DNA from: Phellopilus nigrolimitatus
Taxonomy: Eukaryota > Basidiomycota > Agaricomycetes > Hymenochaetales > Hymenochaetaceae
Assembly: GCA_021029095.1 (NCBI GenBank)
Contig: JAJOHG010000004.1
Coordinates: forward strand, 1 to 64,000
DNA: 64,000 bases
Direction: 5' to 3'
Made by a program: the position numbers and the translations under genes. The notes beneath the pieces are model-generated. The model had not been told where the DNA came from, made no database searches, and saw only the letters and a list, made by a program, of their open reading frames with translations. This document shows, one piece after another, positions 34,701 through 46,515 of this stretch; the stretch's first letter is position 1, and every line of letters begins with the position of its first letter.

Positions 34701-35957
34701 GATATCGTGGGAGTCCTGTATGTCGGTCAGCCCCACTTTTCTCAAGGAAAAACAGTACGAGTTCGTACCTCAGGAATAAGAGCAATAATATCACTGTCGT
34801 GCACGACCATCTCATCAACGTCAGTGGTCTGTCCGAAGATTAAGTAGTGACTTAGTTAGTTTGTCTTGAATGGCTCGACTTACACGGAAAATGTGATCCC
34901 AAAATACATTGTAAATATCCTGTCCAGGAAGAAACAAGATAAAGAGCGTGTCCTCGGTACGCAGTATGCAACGAATCAAGAAGCAGACGTACTGCGAAGG
35001 GATCGCTTCTTGGTTCTCCGAGTTCTTCGATTTCCCTTGTCAGATTGTTATCAGATAGAGGAGGCTCTCCATCAAAGTCTTTCGGTTCTGCAGCTGCGGA
35101 GAGTTTCTTAAGCCAAAACAAACGTCTAGCTATCCGATAGCCCCTGATGAAAACGCATTGATTAAACGGATCCGTCAGTGACTCCGTTGAAGGCAAGATT
35201 GGTCCACAGCGATACGGGATTTCAACTGTCGAGCTCCATTTTCCCCAGAGAGAAACGCCGGCTGAAGCAACAGGGCCCCCAACTTCGAAGCTAACTTCAA
35301 CTCCACTGAACTGTTCGCTGAATGTCGCTATCACCCAGTCGGCGGTCAGGTCGCACCCGGTAACTAAAATAAGATCGCGGGGTTGTATGTCTCTTCCTTC
35401 TGAAATCGCAAACTCATGCCAAGAATTACAATTCTTCCTTATGTAGTCCTCCATTGCTTTCATGCGCACCGCATCCTCGCACTTGATGAAGTTTTTGGTG
35501 ATCAGAGCAGCTCCTTGACGGCGTTCACAAACGAGTTTGACTTTAGCGCCTGCCCCCATCGCGACTCTCCAAAAGGCTTGAATGAGTGCTCGAGAAAGTA
35601 ATGCTATGTCAAACCAGCTTACCCGGTAGACCCGGTAGCGGAAGCTTCGACGCCTACTCGACGAACGCCAGTTGATTTCCTGACACCGGGTATCAGGGGC
35701 TCCCTCTTAGAAATTTCCCGTCTGTTTAGTGGTAAGGGTTCGAAACCATCAGGCACTCCACGGGAATTGATTTCATGGTTAGGTTCATGAAAGACATTGA
35801 AGAGTTGACAAAAGGAACCGGATTCCGAGTTGACGTAGCCAACATCCCCTACACGAACTTTGTCGAAATTTTCATAGACAGCAGGGTTCGGCTCGAAGAG
35901 GCCATAGCCCCTTCTGATTGAGTACATTTCTTGAGCATAGACCTCGTGGTCTGCCAT
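31710..35957 (-). CDS. TPR-CHAT protein with apparently inactive CHAT protease site
   Basis: Five exons, 35957-35623, 35566-34993, 34919-34884, 34828-34769 and 34715-31710, give 1336 aa. Exons 1-4 encode an N-terminal domain (VRVGDVGYVN, GVPDGFEPLPLNRR, RDLILVTGCDLTADWV, NQCVFIRGYRIARR) that I recall upstream of NLR- and TPR-type proteins in agaricomycetes. Exon 5 starts with about nine 45-residue TPR-like units (consensus ALELxPPGHPDRSxSLxNLA, TRFEQTGRMEDLEE), then a helical spacer, then a C-terminal CHAT domain (caspase HetF associated with TPR). In active members the dyad lies in HLACHG and LSAC; here these read HLACYG (Tyr about 1198) and LSTG (Gly about 1240), so both catalytic residues are replaced while the fold motifs (LHLAAAMQFSGFRSVIATMW, VERWINYIHIGA) persist. 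It may be a scaffold or regulatory pseudo-protease. The last intron is placed at CATACAG 34716 with branch-site CTGAC. Confidence 0.85.
33380..34610 (-). repeat. Tandem 135-bp repeat array coding for the TPR units
   Basis: Nine consecutive units with an exact 135-bp period (anchors near 33481, 33616, 33751, 33886, 34021, 34156, 34291, 34426 and 34561) encode 45 residues each. A block of about 190 bp at 34273-34464 is essentially identical to 33463-33654, six periods away. Confidence 0.9.
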
Positions 35958-36464
35958 AGATTGTTAAGTAGTAGACGGTAGTGATGCAGCTGAGCATTGA
36001 CGAGGAAGTAAGACGATTCAGCTGGACTTTTATGCAATTCGATGCTTGCCCATTCGCTATCAGGACCGCAGTTATATTCAGCAACACTGTGCATGCATAT
36101 ATTAACAGCTGACCAGCGAAGCTGATATATGAAGTGAGGATATTAGTGTTTCGAACCCCAGGCATTTTTTTTTTCGAAGTCATTGGTGAGAAAAGATAAA
36201 GCACAGGTACAAACATGTGTATGCCATTTTGCTGAGTGATCAGCACTAATTTAGAGATAGATCGTAGTCTGAATGCGAGAATGAAGCTGCTTCGCGTGCG
36301 AGAAGCACAGCATCCCGGAGCAAATCTAAAGAGACAGGGGCAAGTCATTGTTAGAAGAAAACTAAATTGTAGACATCGATGCACCGCCTGGATAATCGTG
36401 CAAGGTTGATGGATGTTCGAATGAGACAGAAAGCATAGGCGGGTCAGAAAAGTCTTCCCCCAGC
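35958..36464. other. Intergenic, promoter side of the TPR-CHAT gene
   Basis: AT-rich, with no supported gene. It holds the 5' flank of the TPR-CHAT gene and the 3' flank of P450 copy B, and contains the left-arm/right-arm breakpoint near 36460. Confidence 0.4.
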
Positions 36465-38881
36465 CTATTTAGCAGACTCCGTCGTTTGGTGAATAAGTGC
36501 TTCGATCTTGGTAGAACGAGGTGCAATCCTGCATTTAAACGGCTTCGGGTGCCTATATCGTGTGAGTTTGCGGTCAGCGAAAGGTCTGCACATCATCAGG
36601 AAATCCAATACCTGATGAAGTGTGACGTATACTCTGCGCTAGGAATTATAGGTGCGCCACGATTGTCAACAGACTTCTGGATATCAAAGGCGGACAGTAT
36701 AGACGAGACACCAATGAAGATCTACATGTAAATGAATAAGTTCAGAAGACGTTCGCGTAACAGCGTAGACCGGACTTGCCGAGTTCTCTACGAAAAATCT
36801 ACCGGGACAGATACTATTTGGACGCAAAAGTAGATCACTATCTCCGTATTTTCAGAAGTTCGTATCGGGACTAACCGTCTGCCAAAACCAAATGCCATTT
36901 TATTAGCGCTTAAAGGTGGAGTCTTCCCATCAGTCAGAAGCCATCGTTCGGGTACAAACTTGTCTGGCTCTGGATACGTCTCAGCATTACGCAGCATAGC
37001 CCTATTTGACACATAATTTGTCAGAAATGGGATCCTCCCGACACGTTTCAATAAAGTTATACACCAAACGTTTGGGAGTATTGCGGTTCCAGCTGGGATG
37101 AAGCATCCGTTATACACATCGTCCTCTGTAGCACAATGAGCGGCAGCTACAATCCAGACCCAGGGAATCAGCAAACTCATATCAGGAGCCTCTTAACTAG
37201 GTTTACGTACCTAAAGGCCCGACCGGCTGCCATCTAAAAGGTCAAGTGAAGAGGTATGTAATTAGTTAGTCAGTTTAATGTAAGACAACTGGCATACCTT
37301 TGGACCTCACTGCAGATTGCATTGATGTACGGCAAATTCGGCCTATCCTCAAAGGTGGGCAAACTGTCCTTTCCAACCACTCTGTCTAGTTCCTCTTGCC
37401 CACGTCGCATTGCTTCTGGATACAACACCATCGCCAGAATGAAGGTGGTCAACAAAGAGACCGTCTGCGGGTGAAGGATGTGAGTGTATGGCATAGATTG
37501 ACAGAAGAAGATTGAAGTTGAGGAAGAAGCTCAAGCTGCAATAGGCTACTACGCACAGAATCCACACCACCTAGGGCAATTTGACACAGCGAATGCACCT
37601 TTGTGAGTACTTGCACTGCTTAGTAGTAAATAATTCATCTACCCGCATAAACGACACTTGCAGCCTTGGCAATGAGTGTCTCGTCCGCGACATGACCGTC
37701 AACATCTGTGCCCGACTCCAACATCTTGCTGGTCATGGAAGGCATCACGTTTCCTTCGCTCTGACGCTTGATTAATCATCGCCTAAAAGCAGTATACTAA
37801 ACTTACTATCAAACGCTTTGTTATCTCGAAGGGTTCATAGATCATGTTTTGCGAGAGTCTGTATCCTTCTTTCGCGACTTGAAGAAACTTCGTCCCTGGG
37901 AACCACTCCGGAAGGTATCGTACTGGACATATCGGCACTAAATCATCTTAACTTTGCGGCAAACTGAAGCACTTACAAATCGGAAATGCGTTCACAAGAA
38001 AAAATGCCTCCGCATCCGTTAGAGCATTTATCCCCTTTTCAGCGAGTTCGATGTACGGATCATCTTTTTCTGCGACTGTTTAGCGTTTGGCATCAGAAAA
38101 ACGAGGGATTCGCTAAAAGCTTGATTTATAACGATTCACCTTGGTATCCATAAACTATCATCAGGATTAGTTCGCCCGTTGTGCTTTGATGGTAAATCGT
38201 GTAAGGGTTGTGCCACACTAAAGAATAAAATAAAATCTGACGTACTGCCTTATATGCCCAGTGAAATCTCCTGGGCTGTTCAGAAGACGTAGAAGCAATT
38301 TATGTGTAATCTGTGTCTGTAGTTCATGGAACTCCGATACAGCCGTCTGTTTGAAAAAGCCATGGATGAGCTGCCTAGATCTTCGATGCTCGTCTCCATA
38401 GGGCAGGAAGACAGTGAGTTCAGTCCACCCTTCGCTGCAAGCAAAATGTTATAAGCTATTTGTAAGAAGGAAGGAGCCGAGGTAGACACACACAGTTCAA
38501 GCATTGTATTCTGCGGCCTCGAGGAATAATTGTCACTGCGCTTGTCAAGAAGGTCAACGGCCACGTCGTACGAGTTCACGAATAGATACGGGGTGCCGAG
38601 GTTTCGAATGAAGACGAGATCACCTTTAGCAAGCATCAAGTCAGCAAACATGCGGTAATTGGAGATACTGCAGACTCGCCGTACTGCTCTCCCCATTGGC
38701 GTGCTCTCTCCCATTCCTCAGATCCTGGCATATCGAATATATTCCCCAGCAACGGCAGGCCTTTCGGCCCTGGGGGATAAGGAACCCCCTGGGCAGAACT
38801 ATGCTTGCGCCGCACCAGCCACATCCACAAAAACAGCGAGGCGCATAAAGGCGCAACGGCGTGGAGAAGAATTGAAAACAT
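36465..38881 (-). CDS. Cytochrome P450 copy B, apparently intact
   Basis: Same fifteen-exon layout as copy A on the opposite strand, start ATG 38881, stop TAG 36467-36465. All motifs are open: anchor helix after MFSILLHAVAPL, PYPPGPKGLPLLGN, WTELTVFLPYGDEHR, I-helix GGVDSTVS, EVQR, PDKFVPERW and heme loop FGFGRRICPGR with the donor after FGFGRR reading GTTAGT. The first intron is GC-AG as in copy A, and the intron after VENS also starts with GC (GCAAGT), where copy A has GT. Length about 513 aa. It looks like an agaricomycete microsomal P450 of the group often compared to O-methylsterigmatocystin oxidoreductase; the substrate is unknown. This is the likely functional member of the pair. Confidence 0.86.
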
Positions 38882-38950
38882 TCGTTTCGCGTTCAGGAAG
38901 TGTATGGGTACCTACGACGGTTGAAGGAAAACTTCATCTCCGTCGTCGAG

Positions 38951-38958
38951 TATTTATA
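38951..38958 (-). promoter_or_regulatory. TATA box of P450 copy B
   Basis: TATAAATA on the minus strand, 70 bp upstream of ATG 38881, aligned with TATAAG of copy A. Confidence 0.45.
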
Positions 38959-39290
38959 CCATTCTATCTCGCGCTGTCAGATAGACATCATCACTGAATC
39001 AGGTCATACTTCAGTCAGTGCACTGAAAAGGCAGAGAAGACGCAGTGCTTGATCATGCGCTTAAAAGCAGCAAACAGAGCTTGCACAGAAAGAGCACTAG
39101 AACTTCCAGTCTCGCGCGGCGGCGGCCTGAGTCGCTTGAAGAAAGGCTGAAGTTTTCATAGAACGCCACCCAGAGTCGGACAAATATAGCGCACAGGAGC
39201 CTTACTTGTCCATAACCAAGTTGCATTTGCGTGTATAAGGGTTACGATTCTACGCATAAGTAGTACACGCTGTGATTCAGCGTATCTCTC

Positions 39291-39993
39291 TAAAACGTAC
39301 CAAGTTAGCTCTTTTCCTCCAAGACGAAGTTCCAGCGCTAGCAGGTGAAATAGTTGATAAGAACATCTTGTAAAGCCGCATCGTCTGCCAAAAGTGTGAT
39401 AGAGGGATCCGAACTGCGGCTTCAGTTTACGTAATGCATTGGTAAGAGAATGACGGCTGCGATCAGAACGCAAGAATCTACATGTCTGAACAGGTACCTT
39501 ACATGATAAAACAAAAAATGTGGAATTGACGCGACACTGTCATCGGTACTGGGTCAGAGAGGCAGATTTCACATACATATTCCATAGTATAATGATAATG
39601 AAGCATTATGCCAGTTTTTAAACTTGAATGTACTTATATGAAGCACATGAGTTACGAATGACCTGGAATCGCAGTCTGCAATTGCCTCGGAAACGTCGCT
39701 TCTTGTCCCTGCAGTTTCTTGCGATTGCAAAAAAATCTGACTATAGAAGTAACTTGTTTCAAGTATTCTTCGCGCTAAATGTTCAAAATAGTAGGGATTT
39801 GGAATATGCGACGTACAGATCGGGTAGTTATACAAAGAGGAAACGAAGATCTGGAAACGAATGCTTGGGCATTACAGGTAGTCGTAGTTCGATAGAAACA
39901 CAATGCAAAATATGAGCTGGGTGAGATAAAGTACAGAAGGCCGTGAGGTGTGAGGAGATTCGACCGAGTGTTCGGAAATTTCGGGATAGGTGC
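39291..39993. other. Intergenic, nothing recognised
   Basis: AT-rich spacer between the right arm and sds22. Short frames on both strands carry no protein-like pattern. Confidence 0.4.
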
Positions 39994-41651
39994 TTAGAAC
40001 ATCTTCACGTATCTATAGGAAAAGACAGCAATCAGCAATGAGATTTAGATGCGATTTGGTTGGCAGTAAGGATCGATTGGAGAAAGGCTCGCGACCCTAT
40101 CGCCTTCGAGGCAGATACACGGCTAAAGAAAAAGAGTACCCACGTTGCGTCGATCTGCTTCAGTTGCGGAAGTGCCAAATTGATCTTACGCCTATATGCC
40201 GCACCTTCTGAGCGTTGCACAGGATTACCCTCGAGGTACACCGTTTCGAGAGCTTTAAGGTGCGCAAGCTGTGGTTCTAGGTCGGTGAGGGTGGTGATGC
40301 GGTTGTTGGACGCCTAGAAGTTGAGATGCAGTTAGATAGAGGCAGTTAGATGGAATCAAGATAGTTTTTTGTTTTCGAATGCAGTGAAGGGTTAAGACGA
40401 ACCCAGAGTTCCTCCAGTTCGCTCAAGTGTGACACGCCTTCAAGCTTCTTGATGTAATTGTTGCTCACATCCAGTACGCGTAGTTTTTTCTACAATCATG
40501 ACGATCGCGCATGAGTGACCTCTTTGCTCTGACAATGATTTTCGATGAGCAAAACCCGAAGCTCACGTTATTCTCCAGCCCCTCGAGGAGTTCGACGCCG
40601 TTATGGCTTATGTATAACTCCTCGAGCGAGTGCAGCTCTTCGAGCCCTTCGAGCTTCGTGATACGATTTGATTGGATCGAGAGAATCTTGAGGTGGCGGA
40701 GATTTTGCAAACCCTTAGACGAAAGTAGGATCAGCGAACATGGATAAAACGAAGTAAGCACAAGGTGTACCTCGAACTTGCTAATCTTGTTCTTCCCGAG
40801 CCATAATTCCTCGAGATTTTCCAACGATTCGAGGTTTTCTATTCTCTATAAAGGGCTTCGTTCAGAACTCCGAAATTAATAGCTGCAAACCACGATTATG
40901 AGACGAACGCGTATCCGGTTCCCGCCGAGCTCAAGACTCCGTAGTGATGCACCTAAGCTCGAAAGGCCGTCTATTTTCGAGATGCGGTTCTGGACGAAAT
41001 AGACGGTCCGGAGTGATTGGAAATGCTCAAGGCATTCTGGTATCGCACGCAGGAGATTGAACGACAAATCAAGTACGCTGGAAATCAAAATCAGGTACTG
41101 CGAGGCTGTACTATTACGGAACTTACTTGAGCTTAGTACATGCATCGAGACCGCTCCCCGTGTTCTTTACCTTATTGTCGTACAGATCCAACTCGACGAG
41201 TTCCGTGAGTGCGCCGAATATCTCTGGGTCGAGCAGTGAGATCTGGTTCTGGCGGAGGCATAGCTTCTTGAGGTACCGCCCGAAGCGTGGCAAACGCAGG
41301 TTCTGGAGGTTTTGCAGGCGCGAGTGGACGAGTTCTATTTCCTTCGGACGGGAGTGCGCGAGATTGGCAAGGATTCATTTGCACAAGTCCAGTCAGCGAG
41401 GTATTTTAGCGATACATGGACAGAGAACACACATCGGTATCGTCGGGCAAATCCTCCAGTAAGTCACCGTCCTCATCTTCCCCGCCGTCGGCGTCCTCGT
41501 ACTCCTCGCCTTCATCTGTGTCTGCACCGTTCACTGGATCAGGCTGCACAACCACAGCCGCGCGTTTCTTTCCGGTGCTCTTCGCCGCAACGTCTACGAC
41601 ATTCACGGCCTCCACGGTCGGTGCTTTCGGATCTGTTGACGCGTCCGTCAT
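39994..41651 (-). CDS. sds22: Sds22-type leucine-rich-repeat regulator of protein phosphatase 1
   Basis: Eight minus-strand exons, 41651-41433, 41341-41127, 41077-40909, 40845-40771, 40713-40567, 40489-40403, 40313-40144 and 40012-39994, give 366 aa. After an acidic leader, the join DDTDEIELVHSRL opens a run of 22-residue LRRs of the Sds22 type: LKKLCLRQNQISLLD, LVELDLYDNKVK, VLDLSFNLLRAIP, LRTVYFVQNRISKIDGL, LRSLELGGNRIR, LEELWLGKNKISKFEGL, LKILSIQSNRITKLEGL, LEELYISHNGVELLEGL, LRVLDVSNNYIKKLEGV and LEELWASNNRI. The LRR-cap motif ALETVYLEGNPVQ and the C-terminal QLKQIDATYVKMF, completed by a 19-nt last exon, match the family end. Sds22 binds PP1 (Glc7) and controls its maturation and mitotic function in the nucleus. 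Conserved single-copy housekeeping gene. Confidence 0.93.
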
Positions 41652-43105
41652 TGTAATCGTGTGCGATGGGGGTGAAAGGGAAAGCAAGGTGTTCAATGTC
41701 GAGTCAACTGTCTGAATGCGGTGCGACGCCGACACTCGAGAGTTACGGTATCGGCTCAAGTACCCTATCTGGTGCCCTTGTTACTGCATTTGGATCCGGG
41801 TGGCGTAACGCCCTTGCTGGAAACTTACATCGATGATCATGAGCACTTACGTGCGTCTCTAAAATTTATCACCATCTGTCTCCTCGTCGTTGTGCCTCAC
41901 TTGATCCTCTCTCGATGCCGTTGTAGCATCCCAATACGTGAGATTCTCATGGAATGGCGACAATGAATTTCGTGCCCGATGTCGATGAGCATGGCGCGGA
42001 CCCGCGCGTACACTCTAGTCATCGATACACGCGACACTCCTTGATGTCTTGAACACATCTAAGCTGTTTCGCGTCGGGATGAACAGATTTTTGACTGGTT
42101 ATCTGGGCTTTCAACGCTGGCTTATTCTGTTCTCCATGGCGCTAGCTGAGTCCTTGCTTCGCTCGCTACGCTTCACGCATTCGCGCAGCAACTAACTCAG
42201 GTGCGTCCGAGTCATTCAGCGACTTGCTCAGAATCCGCTGATTTTTTTCTCTGATTCTTCAATCGATGATCGGTTACAGAAGGCTCGTCGACACGTCGGT
42301 CCGACGAACTTATTCTTGCTCACAATGCTCCCGGGCTTCTTGTACTTCTCTGACGCCGTGCTCAAACCTCAGTGGCATTTTCCCAGCGCAGTGCCAAATT
42401 CTTGTGGACAGCGATATTCAAGCACGATGCACCTGAGCTCCTCCTCGCTATGTCATGGCTTTGTCGGCAACTGCGCATGAGAATGTTAGCATGTATTCAA
42501 TCCTGCTTCTCTCAACGTTTACGAAAAAAACGAGAACGGAAGGATGCGACTCAGTTTGTCAAATTCTCGGATTTGTGATACAGACCTTTTTCTAAAGTGG
42601 GCAAGTCGCCTCGGGCCTTATCTATAAGATTTTGCATTTTGCGATCACTGCGTTGGTACGTCCTCATACTGTCTGAAACAAGCTTTTTTTTCATCTCATC
42701 AATGTTTATCTCTATCTAGCTGCTTTGAAAAGAGCTAGCATTATAAGCGGATATAGGGTAAAGCATAGGTATGGTGATGTACAGGTTCATATAATCCACA
42801 ACAGTGTTATCTCCAGCGAACGTACAACGTCATACATGTGACATACATACAGGGATCCGGCAATAGGCGTGAAGAACAAGAACAAGGGGAAACTGACGAG
42901 AATAGTGCTGCTCCGAACTGAAAGCAGGAGGCGGAGCAGATAATAAGTATACGGGATAGAAGGCGAATGGGAGAGGGCAGGAAAGCATAGATGTGAAAGC
43001 CTCCGGAAAAGTGTCCATGATATGTCAAGAAACAGTCCAAACTTGTGTCTCACAGTGAGTTCTCAAATTTGTCAATGGAGTGCATACACTTACCAGAATG
43101 TGGAT
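41652..43105. other. Intergenic, no gene recognised
   Basis: About 1.45 kb between sds22 and maf1. Short frames (for example plus 42372-42578) contain hydrophobic and basic stretches but no motif or exon partners. Contains the sds22 promoter and maf1 3' flank. Confidence 0.35.
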
Positions 43106-44205
43106 TCAGGCAATACGACTAATCCCCATTGCGCGAGCGCCAGCACCGACAGCCCCCTCCCAGCCCACGAATCTCTCGCCATTGTTAAGCTTCTCCGGCG
43201 AGCCGTACACCTCGACTTCGTCACTTGTCCATTGGTGTCCTCCCTTCGTCCTCGCGCACACGGAGATGAACAATATGCGCTTCTGTTTGCGATTGAGGAA
43301 AAACCAATGCGAGCTCCAGAGCAGCGCGCCGCGCCGGCGCATGCGCACGCGGAGCGGCGAGCTGTCTGAATCGGTGTCAGAAGAATTCCGGCTTGGAATG
43401 TCGACTCCCGAAGTCGATCTCATGGAGGAGCGTGGCTTCCGGGTCTCGTCAATGTCGTAGTCGTCGAAAGCAAATGCCTCTTCGTCAGACTCCGACGGGG
43501 AGTCATCATCATCGCCAGGCACAACATCGTCATCATCATCGGAGTAGTCCGTCGCATGCGGGTCGGACGCGATGTCGGGGACATACGAATAGACTTCGCA
43601 GTCAGGAAGACCGATGACGTCGTCAAGCATGCGATAAAGGGTCGGGTGCGTCCCCGTGACTATTGGAGGCGGTGCATGAGGGCTGGAGAGCATGGTGTTC
43701 ACAGGCGAAGATGACGTCGGTACAGACGACGGGAAGAAGTCTGCCGACGTGGGCGGATACGCGGAGAACGTCCGAGGGGCGGGCATACTCGTACCCGGAC
43801 GTTGCTGGGCAGCCGATACGAGTGTCGTGCTGAGTGCATTGAGAACGCCTGCACCGCTCTCCTCTTTACAAAAATGCGCGGGCCGCACGTCCGAGAATTC
43901 GTGGTCGGGGAATGCGATGTTGAGTGTTGCGATCAGGAGATAGAGCGTCTTACGAGAGGCGTGCTTGTCCATTGGGCCGAAAGGCGTCGTCTCGGCCTCG
44001 CGTTCGAGCGCGACAAAGGAGGGCATGGGCGGCGAATGCGCTACTTCTTCCGTATAGGCGTGTTCGAGCGCTTTGAAAAGCTTCTTGTCGCGATTGATGT
44101 TCTTGCAGCTGTACGCCTCAATACGGGTGTGCACTGAGCACTCGGGCCCTCGTGGGTAAGCGCCTGCGACAGGCGCGCGAGTTCGGGGAACTCTATGTAT
44201 TTCAT
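43106..44205 (-). CDS. maf1: Maf1, repressor of RNA polymerase III, with an apparent -1 frameshift near the N-terminus
   Basis: ATG 44205 starts MKYIEFPELARLSQALTHEG, the expected Maf1 N-terminus. The long frame that continues (ECSVHTRIEAYSCK, RKTLYLLIATLNIAFPDHEF, YRMLDDVIGLPDCEVYSYVP, DIASDP, LLWSSHWFFLNRKQKRILF) holds the Maf1 boxes A, B and C, but lies one base off, so 1100 nt instead of 1101 separate start and stop. The shift falls in GAGGGCCCGAG near 44140. The corrected length would be 366 aa. Between boxes lie Ser/Pro-rich and acidic insertions usual for fungal Maf1 phosphoregulation. Maf1 binds Pol III under stress and nutrient limitation to shut down tRNA and 5S synthesis. A real mutation, an undetected intron or an assembly error are all possible. 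Confidence 0.9.
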
Positions 44206-45688
44206 AAAGGCTGGAAATCAGTCGAAGATGTTGCGAGCAGCGGCGGGGAGGTAGTCGGCAATGAAAGGGGGAATCGTGAGACACGAGGAGCCGCTGAGCC
44301 TGTGGCGCGGGTGACTTGTCACTTGTGACCGTGACCGGACACTTTTGATAAGCACTGGTCGCCTGTTTCGGGAATCTCGGTGGCACTGCGCACGTTCCAC
44401 CCCCACTCTTCACTTGTGCACGCACGCGCAATAATTTTCTCGTCTACCGCGTTCATTCTCAACCTGGATAGCCTGGACTCACTGGACTCCTTTCTGTTGG
44501 CTGATCTTGGCTCTTGTTCTAGGCCTTCGTACGCATTGGCATTCCCTCATGATTTTATTGTTGTCGGCACTTTCGGAGTCGGCGCATCTGAGACCTTGGA
44601 TATGCGAAGCCGGGCGGTGGGAGGTTAGCTGCACAGCTTGACCTTATTGTGGAAGTCTGAGCTTCTGTGCTTGCGGCCAGACTCGTCGGAACTTCCGCAA
44701 TTATCGGCATTGCACGAGGACACGAATTGGCATTTTATTATTACTACTGACATGTCTTTCCATCACAGTATGTTTTGTCTTGAAACCCCGATTTATTGCG
44801 CCATAATCTACAGGAGTCTTGGCGCAACGAATCCCCACCTCTTCTATCTCTCGAGTCCGTTGCTGTGCTCCCACAATTAGAAGCAATGTTCTCATAGGAG
44901 CATAGATTTTCACGACGACGTGACTTGCACAGCTAAAATGTGTCTCCTCCACAAGTGCGCTCCTAAATGTCGTAAGAGCTGATTGTTGTGCTGAACTTTT
45001 CTCACTCGGGCACATGCGTGTCTTGCTGAGCTCATGTCTTTCGTATCGTCATCTTATTTTTTTGAGAATAATGGGGACTTCTCACGAACTACAGTTATTT
45101 CCTGCTCATCCGACTGTCCCTCCAGGATTATCAGGTGTCTGTCATCGACGTCAAAGAAGTCCATTTTGCTACGCTCGCTCCTTACTTGACTCGATCGTCT
45201 TCCTGTAACGCAAACTGAGCTTCGCGGGAGCTTCATGCTCCGAATGTCTTACTGGTCCCCGCACATGTCATTCTTTATGTTGTCAGTCTCGTGTATATGA
45301 TTATTCTATTTTGTCCTCTACTCAGCTTGTCCCGGACAATAAGAATTCAGATACGTATGTTATTTCTTGACCACCGCGAAACGTGGATATCTGGCTCCTA
45401 GCTCTCTCTGAACCGGCGAATTCTCAGAGGCTTCTGCGAAGTGCCACCTCATCCACATGCTCTCCACAAAGTTGTCGGCATTGTCTGTGCTTCTCGCGCA
45501 GAAGGCGCGGAGCTCGTCTAGTCTTCTGCTACGCCCGCCATTTCTTACGGGTATTTAACTTCGATGTCTTTTCTCTCAAAATTCATATTCCCCCCATTCA
45601 ACTTCCGAGAAGACGTTGATCGTCTTTACTTCCTTCTCCTTTCATTCCAACTGTACCGGCCGGCCGCTCTTTTTTTTCCCGAGGCTAG
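44206..45688. other. Intergenic between divergent genes, nothing recognised
   Basis: About 1.5 kb, with the promoters of maf1 and the 45689 gene. It includes pyrimidine-rich tracts typical of basidiomycete 5' leaders. No exon chain was found. Confidence 0.35.
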
Positions 45689-46515
45689 ATGTCTCTTTCT
45701 TCAGCTTTCACCTCTATCATGCACACTCTCGAGATGCTGGTCCTCTCCTGGACTTCGCACGCCCGTCTTTGGAAAGCGTCAGAACCGAGTGACTACGACG
45801 AAATCCTGAAACGCACGATCCGCGAGGTCAAGTTCCATAGCGAGACAGTACGTGCATGACATTCTTACTTAACGACAAAGATCTAATGTTTCTCATAGTT
45901 CCTTGCCATCCTTTTGTAAGGCTAATTCCAAATTAGAAGGAGAATTTCAATCCACTGACGAGAATTAAGCTTCATGGGCACGAGTGGAGTGGACTCATGT
46001 TTGATCTCGTGGACCCTTGCGTGCCTCCTCTATACTCTCATTACGTATATGGCTCTGGAAGCTATGTCTGGCGATGCACTTCACGTATGCCGATCTTCCT
46101 GCTCTCTTTAAGTCCCTCACTCATCCGAGACATTTTAATCCCTCCTATGTTACGCTAATAGAAATGGATTGACGAGATTCCTTGCGGGCGCGTTTTCCTT
46201 GCGTGCCTCACGAAATTGCCGGCGCTCACCGTGATCTGGACGCTCTGCGCACTGGCGCTATCGCAGTGGAATACGCTGTTCACGACAATTGTGCTCTGCA
46301 GCGTCGCAGGTGTGCTCGTCCTCGCGCTTGCGGTGCGCCTCCGTCTGCATGCTGCTTTCGCACGCGCATGGAGGTGGGTAGTACGGAAGGTATTCCGACG
46401 CGGCGCCGAAGAAGAGAAAGTGAATGATTTGGATGCTGATTTGGAGAAAGGAGAAGTTAATGAGGTAAAAGTGGTTGCCGTCGTGACCCTGCCGGTCGGT
46501 GCTGAACGCGTTTGA
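45689..46515 (+). CDS. Small multi-pass membrane protein, function unknown
   Basis: Four exons, 45689-45847, 45899-45915 (17 nt), 45970-46084 and 46162-46515, join in phase to give 214 aa. The start ATG 45689 follows an in-frame TAG. The N-terminal cytosolic part (LWKASEPSDYDEILKRTIRE) precedes hydrophobic segments TFLAILFFMG, CLISWTLACLLYTLITYMAL, ALTVIWTLCALALSQW and LFTTIVLCSVAGVLVLALAV, then a basic stretch (RLHAAFARAWRWVVRKVFRR) and an acidic tail. The positive-inside pattern suggests a cytosolic C-terminus. No family is recognised. Confidence 0.65.

Larger units (their letters stand above)
27408..39290. repeat. Right arm of the large inverted duplication, interrupted
   Basis: 27408-30010 is the inverted counterpart of about 17040-19757, and 36460-39290 that of about 13830-16680. 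The intervening 30.0-36.45 kb, which includes the TPR-CHAT gene, has no counterpart in the left arm. The sums of matching coordinates are constant within each part (about 47,040 and about 53,120) and jump by about 6 kb between them, as expected for one insertion or deletion. Confidence 0.72.

Noticed and set aside
34741..34768. 28-bp intron before the TPR exon
   Set aside because: Too short to be spliced; a 53-bp intron (34716-34768) with a CTGAC branch site and CATACAG acceptor keeps the same frame.
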